This document shows, piece after piece, positions 54,640 through 62,694 of a stretch of DNA of 64,000 nt (position 1 is the first letter of the stretch; every line of letters begins with the position of its first letter). Made by a program: the position numbers and the translations under genes. The notes below the pieces were generated by a model that saw only the letters and a program-made list of their open reading frames with translations, made no database searches and was not told where the DNA came from. Source of the DNA: Streptomyces sp. DH24 (GTDB lineage Bacteria > Actinomycetota > Actinomycetes > Streptomycetales > Streptomycetaceae); contig NZ_JARVKW010000037.1 of NCBI RefSeq assembly GCF_029813775.1, forward strand, positions 1 to 64,000, given 5' to 3'.

Positions 54640-56193
54640 TCACACCGTGAACTCCCGGACCACCACGTCCCGGAACACCGCCGCGCCGCCGATGGTGAAC
54701 AGGGCGAGACCGGTGTCGATGAGATACGGGAACACCTCGCAGGAGTGCACGTACCGGCCGTCGTCCACGAACATCTCCACCGACGTCCGGTCCACCAGGA
54801 TCCGCAGCCGCGCGCGGCGCGCGGCCGGGTCGAAGGGGCTCCTGCTCTCCTGCCACTTCCCGGAGGTGTCCGGGTTGGCCGCGGTCCGCCGGTTGAGGAA
54901 GGCGTAGTCCTGGTACACGCCCGCGTCGACGTGGCGGGTCCCGTCGCCCGACCGCCGCAGCTGAAGCCCGGCACCGGTCACCCGGTCCCAGGTGATCTCG
55001 CAGCTCACCTCGTACGCCGTGCCCCGGTAGTCCAGCACGCGCGTCCCGTCGACATCCAGGTCGCCGAGCCGCACCGTGCGCGACACGTACGAGTCGAGCG
55101 CGGGCACCGGCCGTGAGGCGAGGTAGTACGCGCCGGACGGCGCGCGTTTGAGGCTGACCTCGCGGACGACCGAGTCGGTGCCGTTGAAGCCGTCGGTGTC
55201 GATCGTGGGTGTGTTGGCGGAGTAGTCCCAGTTGTTCAGCCAGCCGATCGCGTGGCGCACCCGGTCGTCGACGCGGCCGGACGCGTCCCGCTTCTCGAAG
55301 GTGACGGCGCCGTACCAGTCCCAGCCGTGGTCCAGCCACTGCGGGTCGGCGGCGTCCGGAGTGAAGGCGCTGCCGTCGAAGGCGCCGGTCCAGTAGGCGT
55401 AGGTGTTGGGCTGCCCGGACGCCTTGGCGTTGGCGCTCACGCCCAGCACCCACTTCGCCGTGCCGTCCTCGGCGGTGATCCGGAACAGGTCGGGGCACTC
55501 CAGCACCCCGATGCCCTCCTTGACGAAGCCACCGGCGTACGTCCAGGACTTCAGGTCCCGCGAGTGGTAGAAGCCCACCTTGGTGTGCTCGGCCAGCGCC
55601 ATCACCCACCGGCCGCGCTCCTCGTCGCGGATCACCTTGGGATCGCGGAAGTCGCGCACACCCGGGTTGGGCAGGACCGGACCGGTGCCGTGATGGGTGA
55701 AGGTGCGGCCGCCGTCGGTGGAGTAGTACAGGTACTGGGCCTGGCTGTCGGCGTCCTCGACGGGCTCCATGGTGGCCAGGACGACGACCGCGCCCGCGCC
55801 GAACCCGGCCGTGTCGCCGGTGTCCACCACCGCCGAGCCGGACCACACGTCGCCGTTGGGCGTGGTGTCCTTGGGCACCGCGATGCCCCGGTCGGTGAAC
55901 CTGACCAGGTCGGTGCTGGTGGCCAGCCGCCAGGCGGTGCCCGCCGTCGTGCCACCGGTGAAATAGTCCGGGTTGTACAGGTAGTAGTAGTGGTACTCGC
56001 CGTCGATCCAGACGGGGCGCTGCGGGTCGTTCTTCCACTGGTCGGGGACCGTGAAGTGGTACCGGGCGCGGTAGTTCGCGCAGCCGGCGGCTCCGGCCCG
56101 GGCCTTCGCGGCGGCGGGCCCGGCGGGCAGCAGCGCGGCCGTCGCACCCGCTGCCGAACCCGCGAACAGCGCTCTCCTGGACATTCCACGCAT
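54640..56193 (-). CDS. Exported GH32 fructan hydrolase (levanase/inulinase type)
   Basis: A 517-residue GH32 enzyme. It has a Tat-like signal (MSRRALFAGSAAGATAALLPAG). The nucleophile block is WKNDPQ (residue ~54, in place of WMNDPNG), the stabilising RDP is DFRDPKVI near 190, and the acid/base is in LECPDLFRI near 237. A C-terminal beta-sandwich (LRILVDRTSVEMFVDDGRYVHS) is present. It should release fructose or short fructans outside the cell. ATG 56193 follows AAGGGA. Its promoter spacer is occupied by a LacI-type operator. Confidence 0.92.
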   Translation of the reverse strand: MRGMSRRALFAGSAAGATAALLPAGPAAAKARAGAAGCANYRARYHFTVPDQWKNDPQRPVWIDGEYHYYYLYNPDYFTGGTTAGTAWRLATSTDLVRFTDRGIAVPKDTTPNGDVWSGSAVVDTGDTAGFGAGAVVVLATMEPVEDADSQAQYLYYSTDGGRTFTHHGTGPVLPNPGVRDFRDPKVIRDEERGRWVMALAEHTKVGFYHSRDLKSWTYAGGFVKEGIGVLECPDLFRITAEDGTAKWVLGVSANAKASGQPNTYAYWTGAFDGSAFTPDAADPQWLDHGWDWYGAVTFEKRDASGRVDDRVRHAIGWLNNWDYSANTPTIDTDGFNGTDSVVREVSLKRAPSGAYYLASRPVPALDSYVSRTVRLGDLDVDGTRVLDYRGTAYEVSCEITWDRVTGAGLQLRRSGDGTRHVDAGVYQDYAFLNRRTAANPDTSGKWQESRSPFDPAARRARLRILVDRTSVEMFVDDGRYVHSCEVFPYLIDTGLALFTIGGAAVFRDVVVREFTV

Positions 56194-56239
56194 CACACAT
56201 CAATCCCTTCGTCGGGACGGGCGGCTCATGTGGACCAGG

Positions 56240-56267
56240 ACTGTAGACCTAACTCGTTAAAGGTCAA
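56240..56267 (-). promoter_or_regulatory. Promoter and operator 1 of the exported GH32
   Basis: Minus strand: TTGACC (56267-56262), 16-base spacer, TACAGT (56245-56240). Operator CCTAACTCGTTAAAG (plus strand 56248-56262) fills the spacer, so bound repressor would block polymerase. Confidence 0.6.
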
Positions 56268-56281
56268 GGCGTTCCCCACTC

Positions 56282-56345
56282 TTGACAGGGGCGTAACGCA
56301 GTTCTCATCATCTGGGGCATCAGCCCACGACTAACACGAGTTAGG
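56282..56345 (+). promoter_or_regulatory. Promoter and operator 2 of the sugar importer
   Basis: Plus strand: TTGACA (56282-56287), 18-base spacer, CATCAT (56306-56311). Operator CTAACACGAGTTAGG (56331-56345) starts about 20 bases after the -10. Its complement CCTAACTCGTGTTAG shares CCTAACTCGT with operator 1. CTAAC/GTTAG arms are perfect inverted repeats. Confidence 0.6.
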
Positions 56346-56352
56346 CCCGCCG

Positions 56353-57756
56353 ATGAACCATCTCACCCGCCGCACACTGCTGCGGTACGGCGCCTACGGG
56401 GCCGGGGCCGCCGCCGTGGCCGGCACCGCCGCCGGCTGGGACCGGCTCACCGGAGCCGACATCCCCGGCCGCGACGACGGGTCCCGCGTCGTCGCCACCC
56501 TCGGCTCCGCCTTCGACCAGGCCGCCGTCCGCTTCCTCGGCGAGGGGTTCCGCGAGCTCCACCCCGACATCAAGCTGCGGGTCAACGCCGTACAGGCGGT
56601 CGACTGGTCGGACTTCTTCGCGAAGATCCTCACCCAGATCGCCGCGGGCACCGCCCCCGACCTGGTCTACGTCGCCACCGAGGGCGTGCAGCTGTTCGCC
56701 CGGCGCCTCGGCGTGCCCCTGGACCGCTGGGTCAAGCGGGACGCCGCCGAGCTGCGCGAGTACTTCGCCGACGTCCACCCCTCGCTGGTGGAGTCGATGA
56801 TGTACGAGGGCAGCCTCTACCAGCTGCCCGTGGAGTTCAACGCCGCCGACATCTACCTCAACCGGCAGGTGCTGCGCCGCGCCGGCGCGGACTTCCCGCC
56901 GCCGGACTGGACCCGCGACGACTTCACCGGCCTGCTGCGCCGCATGAAGCGCACCAGCGACTCCCACTTCACCCCGTACTTCTGGACCAACCGCCTGTGG
57001 GGCGGCGTCGTCCCGTGGCTGTTCGCGAACGGCACCAACCTGCTCACGGAGTCGAAGGCACCCGGCGGCGACTGGCTGTGGAACAGCTTCTACCCGGCCG
57101 ACCAGCGCCGGGGCCGCGGCGGCGGCTTCCGCTGGACCACCCCGCAGGCCACCGACGACCGGGTGGAGGAGACCTACGAGTACCTCGCCTCCCTCATCCG
57201 CGACGGCCTGTGCACCCGGCCCGAGGGCGGCAACGGCAACAACCTCGTCGGCGTGTTCTCCACCGGCCGCGTCGGCGTCACCCCCGCGGGCGGCTTCTGG
57301 GCCGGCGGCCTGAGCCTGGCCGGAATGCGGCCGACCGGCTACGACGTGCAGTACTTCCCGCGCTGGCGCACCCAGCGCCACCAGTTCGGCGCGGCCGGCT
57401 ACGCGATGCTGCGCACCTCGAAGCGGCAGGACGAGGCGTGGGAGTTCATCAAGTACGCCGCCCGCAAGGACACCCTCACCCGCCTGTTCCGGGCCAACCA
57501 GACCACCCCGGCGCGCCGCTCGATGCTCACCGCCGAGCGCTACCGGGAGACCGGCCCGAAGCACTGGGACACCTTCTACGGCACCCTCGACCGGTTCCCC
57601 GACACCGGACCCATCCCGGCGCCGCCGCAGGTCGCCGAGGTCGAGCAGGTGCTCCTCAAGCACACCGGCACCGCCCTGGCCTCCCCGCGTACGGTGCGAC
57701 CCGCGCTGCGCCGGCTGCAGGGCGACCTGGAGAAGGCCATGGAGCGTGACGCATGA
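56353..57756 (+). CDS. ABC sugar-importer binding protein
   Basis: A 467-residue extracellular binding protein (family 1). The N terminus has a Tat-like RRTLLRYGAYGAGAAAVAGTAAG signal without a clear lipobox Cys. The mature part shows VVATLGSAFDQAAVRFLGEGF and the SBP_bac_1 hinge segments; the C-terminal lobe ends RRLQGDLEKAM. Likely ligand is sucrose or short fructans, from the flanking GH32 enzymes and LacI control. ATG overlaps are downstream: its TGA overlaps the next ATG at 57753. Confidence 0.88.
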   Translation: MNHLTRRTLLRYGAYGAGAAAVAGTAAGWDRLTGADIPGRDDGSRVVATLGSAFDQAAVRFLGEGFRELHPDIKLRVNAVQAVDWSDFFAKILTQIAAGTAPDLVYVATEGVQLFARRLGVPLDRWVKRDAAELREYFADVHPSLVESMMYEGSLYQLPVEFNAADIYLNRQVLRRAGADFPPPDWTRDDFTGLLRRMKRTSDSHFTPYFWTNRLWGGVVPWLFANGTNLLTESKAPGGDWLWNSFYPADQRRGRGGGFRWTTPQATDDRVEETYEYLASLIRDGLCTRPEGGNGNNLVGVFSTGRVGVTPAGGFWAGGLSLAGMRPTGYDVQYFPRWRTQRHQFGAAGYAMLRTSKRQDEAWEFIKYAARKDTLTRLFRANQTTPARRSMLTAERYRETGPKHWDTFYGTLDRFPDTGPIPAPPQVAEVEQVLLKHTGTALASPRTVRPALRRLQGDLEKAMERDA

Positions 57757-58706
57757 CGAACACCCGGACCCTGGCCGCCGCCCGGCCCGAGCAGGCCGCC
57801 CCGCCCGCCGTCGCGGCCCGGCCCTCGGCACGCGAGCGCGGCACCCGGCTGCTGGCGGCGCTGTTCCTGGCGCCCACCGTCGTCGGCATCGTGGTCTTCA
57901 CGGTCGTACCCATCGCCGGCTCGGTGGTGCTCAGCCTCTTCCACTGGAACGTGATCGACTCCCCGGGTTTCGCCGGAACGGCCAACTACCGGGAGGCGTT
58001 CACCGACTCCACCGTGCTGGTCTCCTTCGGCAACACCCTGCTGTTCATGGTGCTGGCGGTGGCGCTGCAACTGCTGATCGCGCTGGTGCTGGCGCTCGCC
58101 GTGAACGGGCGCATGCCGGTGTGGCTGCGCTCGGCGTTCCGGTCGGCGTTCTTCTTCCCGCTGGTGCTGTCCGCCGCCTCCATCTCCGTGGTCATGAAGT
58201 ACCTGTTCAACCAGGACTTCGGCGTCGTCAACTGGCTGCTCGGCCTGGTGGGCGTCGCCCCCGTGCCCTGGCTGACCTCGGAGAACGGCGCGATGGCCGC
58301 GGTGATCCTGGTCTATGTCTGGCAGCAGTTCGGCTTCTCGTTCCTGCTGTTCGTCGGCGGCCTCAACAACATCCCCAAGGAGGTCCACGAGGCCGCCGCC
58401 CTCGACGGCGCCACCGGCCTGCGCAAGCACCTGCACGTCACGCTGCCGCTGCTGTCACCCACCCTGCTGGTGGCGTCCGTGGTCGGCATCATCAACGCCC
58501 TCCAGGTCTTCGAGCAGCCCTACGTGCTGACCAACGGCGGCCCCGGCGACGCCACTCGCACCGTCGTGATGGTCATCTACGAGACCGCCTTCGAGCAGCT
58601 GCGCTTCGGCACGGCGTCCGCGGTGGGCGTGCTGCTGTTCGTGCTGATCATGGCGGTCACCGCCCTCCAGTTCCGGCTCAGCCGGCGTTTCGTCCACTAC
58701 CAGTGA
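57753..58706 (+). CDS. ABC sugar-importer permease 1
   Basis: A 317-residue MalF-type permease with six hydrophobic helices. The EAA loop is EVHEAAALDGATGLRKHLHVTLPLL near residue 210. A cytoplasmic N terminus (about 30 residues) precedes helix 1 (LLAALFLAPTVVGIVVFTVV). Forms a heterodimer with the next protein; the ATPase is not encoded here and is probably shared (MsiK-type, as known in streptomycetes). Confidence 0.92.
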   Translation: MTNTRTLAAARPEQAAPPAVAARPSARERGTRLLAALFLAPTVVGIVVFTVVPIAGSVVLSLFHWNVIDSPGFAGTANYREAFTDSTVLVSFGNTLLFMVLAVALQLLIALVLALAVNGRMPVWLRSAFRSAFFFPLVLSAASISVVMKYLFNQDFGVVNWLLGLVGVAPVPWLTSENGAMAAVILVYVWQQFGFSFLLFVGGLNNIPKEVHEAAALDGATGLRKHLHVTLPLLSPTLLVASVVGIINALQVFEQPYVLTNGGPGDATRTVVMVIYETAFEQLRFGTASAVGVLLFVLIMAVTALQFRLSRRFVHYQ

Positions 58707-58722
58707 GCCGGGTGTGAATCCC

Positions 58723-59577
58723 ATGAGCCAAGCCACCCTCGCCGCCGGCCGCGTGCGGCACTCCCTCGCGCCGTGGGCGCGGATCGCCGGACTGACCGTG
58801 TGCGCCCTGCTCACCCTGGGCCCGGTCGTCTGGACCGTGTCCACCTCGCTGCGCACTCCCGCCGAGTCCTTCGACCTGCCCCCGCGGATCATCCCGACCG
58901 GCCCGACGGCCGAGGCCTACAGCGGCGTCTTCGACCAGATCGACGTATGGCTGCTGGCCCTGAACTCCACGCTGGTGACCGCGCTGATCGCGGTGGGCCA
59001 GATGATCACCGCGGGTCTGGCCGGATACGCCTTCGCGCGCCTGGAGTTCCGCTTCAAGAAGCCGCTGTTCGCCCTGGTGCTGGCCACCATGATGGTGCCG
59101 CTCCAGGTCACGATCGTGCCGGTGTTCCTGGTGCTGAAGTCGATGAGCCTGACCGACACCCTGCTCGGCCTGATCGTCCCCGCCTTCCCGACCGCGTTCG
59201 GCACCTTCCTGATGCGCCAGTACTTCCTCGGCATGCCCAAGGACCTCGGCGAGGCCGCGATGCTCGACGGGGCGGGACCCTGGCGGGTGTTCCGGTCCGT
59301 GTACGCCCCGCTGGCCGCGCCCGGCCTCGCGATCGTCGGCGTCCTCGCCTTCAACTACCACTGGAACGAGTTCTTCCGCCCGCTGATCCTGGAGACCTCC
59401 GCCCAGAACTACACGCTGCCGCTGGGCCTCGTCTCGCTCCAGGGCAACCTCGGCACCGGCTCCATCTCCGTGGTGCTCGCCGGCGTCGTGCTCTCCATGA
59501 TCCCCGCCGTCGCCGTGTTCGTCGTCGGCCAGCGCCCTCTCCGTGAGGGCATCACCTCCGCAGGAGTCAACCGTTGA
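58723..59577 (+). CDS. ABC sugar-importer permease 2
   Basis: A 284-residue MalG-type permease with six helices and the EAA motif LGEAAMLDGAGPWRVFRSVYAPLAAPG near residue 180. ATG 58723 is used; the GTG at 58714 (MNPMSQ…) is an alternative with a similar weak ribosome site. The stop overlaps the TTG start of the next gene. Confidence 0.92.
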   Translation: MSQATLAAGRVRHSLAPWARIAGLTVCALLTLGPVVWTVSTSLRTPAESFDLPPRIIPTGPTAEAYSGVFDQIDVWLLALNSTLVTALIAVGQMITAGLAGYAFARLEFRFKKPLFALVLATMMVPLQVTIVPVFLVLKSMSLTDTLLGLIVPAFPTAFGTFLMRQYFLGMPKDLGEAAMLDGAGPWRVFRSVYAPLAAPGLAIVGVLAFNYHWNEFFRPLILETSAQNYTLPLGLVSLQGNLGTGSISVVLAGVVLSMIPAVAVFVVGQRPLREGITSAGVNR

Positions 59578-60983
59578 GCCCCGCCGCTCCGTCCCCGGAC
59601 CCCAACGCCCCGCGCTTTCGGGTCCGTCCGCCCGCCAACTGGATCAACGACCCCAACGGCCCGTTCCGTTGGCGCGGCCGCTACCACCTCTTCTACCAGC
59701 ACAACCCGGACGCCCCGGTGCACGCCGACGTCCACTGGGGCCATGTCTCCAGCCCCGACCTCGCCCACTGGCGGCACCATCCGATCGCGCTCGCCCCGAC
59801 CCCGGGCGGCCCCGACGAGGCGGGGTGCTGGTCCGGCTGCGTGGTGGACGACGACGGTGTGCCGACGGCCGTCTACACGGGCGTCGACCGTGACCACACC
59901 GGCCTCGGCACGATTCTCCTGGCACCGGCGGCGGACCCGGACGACGAGGCGCTGACCGAGTGGAAGCCGCTGCCGACACCGGTGGTGGCGGGCCCGCCGG
60001 ACGGGCTGGACGTGGTGATGTTCCGCGATCCGTTCGTCTTCCGGCACGGCGGCAGGCGCTGGGCGCTGGTCGGCGCGGGGCACGCCGACGGCACCCCCTC
60101 AGTGCTGCTGTACGACTGCGACGACCTGTCCGACTGGCGGTTCGCCGGAATCCTGGCCGACGGCCGCGACCCCGTCGCGACCGCCGCGTTCGGCGACGGC
60201 GCGACCGGCTGGGAGTGCCCGCAACTGTGCGCGACACCGGACGGCGACTGGGTGCTGATCGTGTCGCTGTGGGACCACGAACCCCACAGCACCGGCTATC
60301 TGACGGGCCGTCTGGTGCCGGGCGCCGACGGCGGGCTGCGCTTCGCGGCCCGCGCGGGCGGCCGGCTCGACCACGGCCGCGACTTCTACGCACCCGCCGT
60401 GCTCCAGGAGACGGACCGCGCCCTCATGTGGGGCTGGTCCTGGGAGGCCCGGGCACAGGACGAGGTGGACCGCGCCGGCTGGGCCGGCGTCCTGACCGCG
60501 CCCCGCGCCGTCGACGTCCACCCGGACGGCACCCTGCGGGTCACCCCGGCCGCCGAACTCCAACTCCTGCGCGCCGCCGAGCCGTTCACCACGGCACCGG
60601 ACCCGACACCCCTGCCCTGGGCCTACGACCTGACCGTCACCGCCCGCGAACCGACCACCGTACGCCTGCTGCGCTCGGCGTCGGGCGCGGAACTGACCGT
60701 CCGCATCGACCCCGGCCGGGGCACCGTGACCCTGGACCGCGCCGACTGGCCCCGCACGGCACACCGGGACGACACACCGGTCGCCGCACGCGTGCCGGGC
60801 GCGGCGGAACTCACCGTGCGCGTCCTGGTCGACGGCTCGCTCCACGAGGTGTTCGCCGGTGACCGTGCCACGCTCACCGAGCGGGTGTACCGCCGCCCCG
60901 GCGACGTGGCGGAACTCCTCGTGACCGGGGCGGGGGCGTCCGTCACCGGGTGGGAACTGGTCCCACCGACTCCCGGTCGATGA
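59574..60983 (+). CDS. Intracellular GH32 beta-fructofuranosidase
   Basis: A 469-residue GH32 enzyme with no signal peptide. WINDPNG (near residue 23, nucleophile Asp), FRDPF (near 148) and WECPQL (near 203, acid/base Glu) are all canonical. It should split imported sucrose or fructo-oligosaccharides. The start is TTG at 59574, overlapping the previous stop (TTGA), with GGAG in front. The last 41 bases overlap the convergent LacI gene. Confidence 0.92.
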   Translation: MSPAAPSPDPNAPRFRVRPPANWINDPNGPFRWRGRYHLFYQHNPDAPVHADVHWGHVSSPDLAHWRHHPIALAPTPGGPDEAGCWSGCVVDDDGVPTAVYTGVDRDHTGLGTILLAPAADPDDEALTEWKPLPTPVVAGPPDGLDVVMFRDPFVFRHGGRRWALVGAGHADGTPSVLLYDCDDLSDWRFAGILADGRDPVATAAFGDGATGWECPQLCATPDGDWVLIVSLWDHEPHSTGYLTGRLVPGADGGLRFAARAGGRLDHGRDFYAPAVLQETDRALMWGWSWEARAQDEVDRAGWAGVLTAPRAVDVHPDGTLRVTPAAELQLLRAAEPFTTAPDPTPLPWAYDLTVTAREPTTVRLLRSASGAELTVRIDPGRGTVTLDRADWPRTAHRDDTPVAARVPGAAELTVRVLVDGSLHEVFAGDRATLTERVYRRPGDVAELLVTGAGASVTGWELVPPTPGR

Positions 60984-62007
60984 CGGGGCAGGCCAGGCGC
61001 CGCACGGTGGGGCTCGGCGCCCGGCCCGTTCCGATCGCGTCGAGCAGCAGCCGCACCGCCGCCTCGCCCATCGCCCGGTGCGGCAGTGCCACCGTGGTCA
61101 GGGGCGGGGACAGGAACGCCGCCATGTGCTCCTGGTCGTCGTAGCCGATGACCGACACATCACCGGGCACGGTCAGACCGAGCCGGGTCGCGGCGTGCAG
61201 GGCGCCCGCCGCGACCCGGTCGTTGTAACAGAACAGCCCGGTGGGGCGCTGCCCCGGGGCCGCGCCGTCGAGCAGCCGCAGCGCGCCCTCGTACCCGCCG
61301 GAGATCTCGCCCCCGGTACGCACCACCCACTCCCGGGGGACCGTGACCCCTTCGGCGCGCAGCGCGTCGCGGAAGCCCTGCAGCCGTTCCACGGACGCGA
61401 TGTCCCGCTCGCCGCCGACGACGGCGACCCTGCGGTGGCCCCGGTCGAGGAGCAGCCGCGCCGCCGCCCGGCCGCCGGAGCGTTCGGCGGGGATGACGGC
61501 GGGCAACGAGCCGTCCTCGGGCAGGCAGTTGGCGAGGACCGAGTGGGTGCGGTGCAGGCCCTCCGGGACGCGGACGCGGCGCAGGGACATCGCCGCGTAG
61601 ATGATGCCGTCGACCCGGCGGTCGAGGAGTTCGGCGACCGCCGCGTCCTCCTTGGCCGGGTCGCCGCCCGAGTCCACGGTCAGGACCAGGTGCTCGCTGT
61701 CCCAGGCGGTCTCCATGGCGCCGCGCAGCAGCCGTCCCGCGAACGGAGTGGAGGCGATCTCGTCGGTGACCAGGCCGATCACGGCCGTGCGGCGGCGGCG
61801 CAGGCCGCGGGCGACGGGGTCGGGCCGGTAGCCGAGCTCGGCGGCGGCCTGCCGGATGCGTTCCTGGGTGGCGGGGGAGAGGTTGCCCTCGGCCCGGCCG
61901 TTGAACACGAACGACACGGCCGTGTGCGACACCCCGGCGAGCCGGGCCACGTCCCGGGACGTGGGGCGCCCGGACCCCGGCGTGTGCTTGTCCTGCGCGC
62001 CTGCCAT
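60943..62007 (-). CDS. LacI-family repressor of the fructan locus
   Basis: A 354-residue regulator. The HTH is SRDVARLAGVSHTAVSFVFNGR near residues 17-38, followed by a hinge and periplasmic-binding-like domain (AVIGLVTDEIASTPFAGRL, ERLQGFRDALRA, PTGLFCYNDRVAAGAL, DVSVIGYDDQEHMAAF). It probably binds the two CCTAACTCGT operators at 56248 and 56331 and releases them on a fructose-containing inducer. Its 3' end overlaps the GH32 gene by 41 bases. Confidence 0.9.
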   Translation of the reverse strand: MAGAQDKHTPGSGRPTSRDVARLAGVSHTAVSFVFNGRAEGNLSPATQERIRQAAAELGYRPDPVARGLRRRRTAVIGLVTDEIASTPFAGRLLRGAMETAWDSEHLVLTVDSGGDPAKEDAAVAELLDRRVDGIIYAAMSLRRVRVPEGLHRTHSVLANCLPEDGSLPAVIPAERSGGRAAARLLLDRGHRRVAVVGGERDIASVERLQGFRDALRAEGVTVPREWVVRTGGEISGGYEGALRLLDGAAPGQRPTGLFCYNDRVAAGALHAATRLGLTVPGDVSVIGYDDQEHMAAFLSPPLTTVALPHRAMGEAAVRLLLDAIGTGRAPSPTVRRLACPVIDRESVGPVPTR

Positions 62008-62196
62008 GCCGTCCGCTGCCCTCGTCCCACCCGTGTGCCGACCTGTGCTCACCCTATCCGGAGGCGGGCCACCGGCTCCGGACAGGGCACGGAGCGCGGG
62101 CGCCCGGCGAGGGGGCGAGTCCGCGTCGCCGGTTGAGCCGCCGTCCGGTGGGAACTCAGGGGTGGCCGTGTAAACCGCTGACCCAGGGAGACGCTC

Positions 62197-62694
62197 GTGG
62201 CAGTGCGGCATCGCCTCATCAGGACAAGTCCGGAGCGGGTGTGGTCCGTCATCGCGGACGGCGACAGGTACGCGGAGTGGGTGGTGGGCGCCGCGGAGTC
62301 CCGCCCGACACGGGGACAGTGGCCGCAGCTCGGTGCGGCGATCGAGTACGAGGTCGCGTTCGGCCCCGTGCGGCTCAGCAACCAGACGGTCGTCAGACGC
62401 TGCGTGGAGGGCTCCGTCCTGGAACTGGAGGCCCACGCCGGCGTTCTCGGCACCGCGCGGATCGCCATGGAGCTGCGGTCCTGGGGCGAACACTGCCTGA
62501 TCATCGTCGACGAGCACCCGCTGCGCGGCGCGGGCGGCATGCTGCACAACGCGGGTGTCGAGGCGCTGATCCAGTTGCGCCACCGCGCCATGCTCGCCCG
62601 GCTCGCCCACCTGTGCGAGTCGCCCGACGCGCCGGACCCGGCGGCGGACGGCACGGACCGGATGGCGGCCCCGGGAGGTGCCGGACATGCCTGA
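62197..62694 (+). CDS. SRPBCC-fold (polyketide-cyclase/dehydrase-like) protein
   Basis: A 165-residue START-like protein: VRHRLIRTSPERVWSVIADGDRYAEWVVGA at the N terminus, RCVEGSVLELEAHAGVLGTARIAMELR, then VEALIQLRHRAMLARLAHLCE. Binds a hydrophobic ligand or catalyses cyclisation. GTG at 62197 follows AGGGAGACG. Its last eight bases overlap the oxidoreductase start. Confidence 0.85.
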   Translation: MAVRHRLIRTSPERVWSVIADGDRYAEWVVGAAESRPTRGQWPQLGAAIEYEVAFGPVRLSNQTVVRRCVEGSVLELEAHAGVLGTARIAMELRSWGEHCLIIVDEHPLRGAGGMLHNAGVEALIQLRHRAMLARLAHLCESPDAPDPAADGTDRMAAPGGAGHA

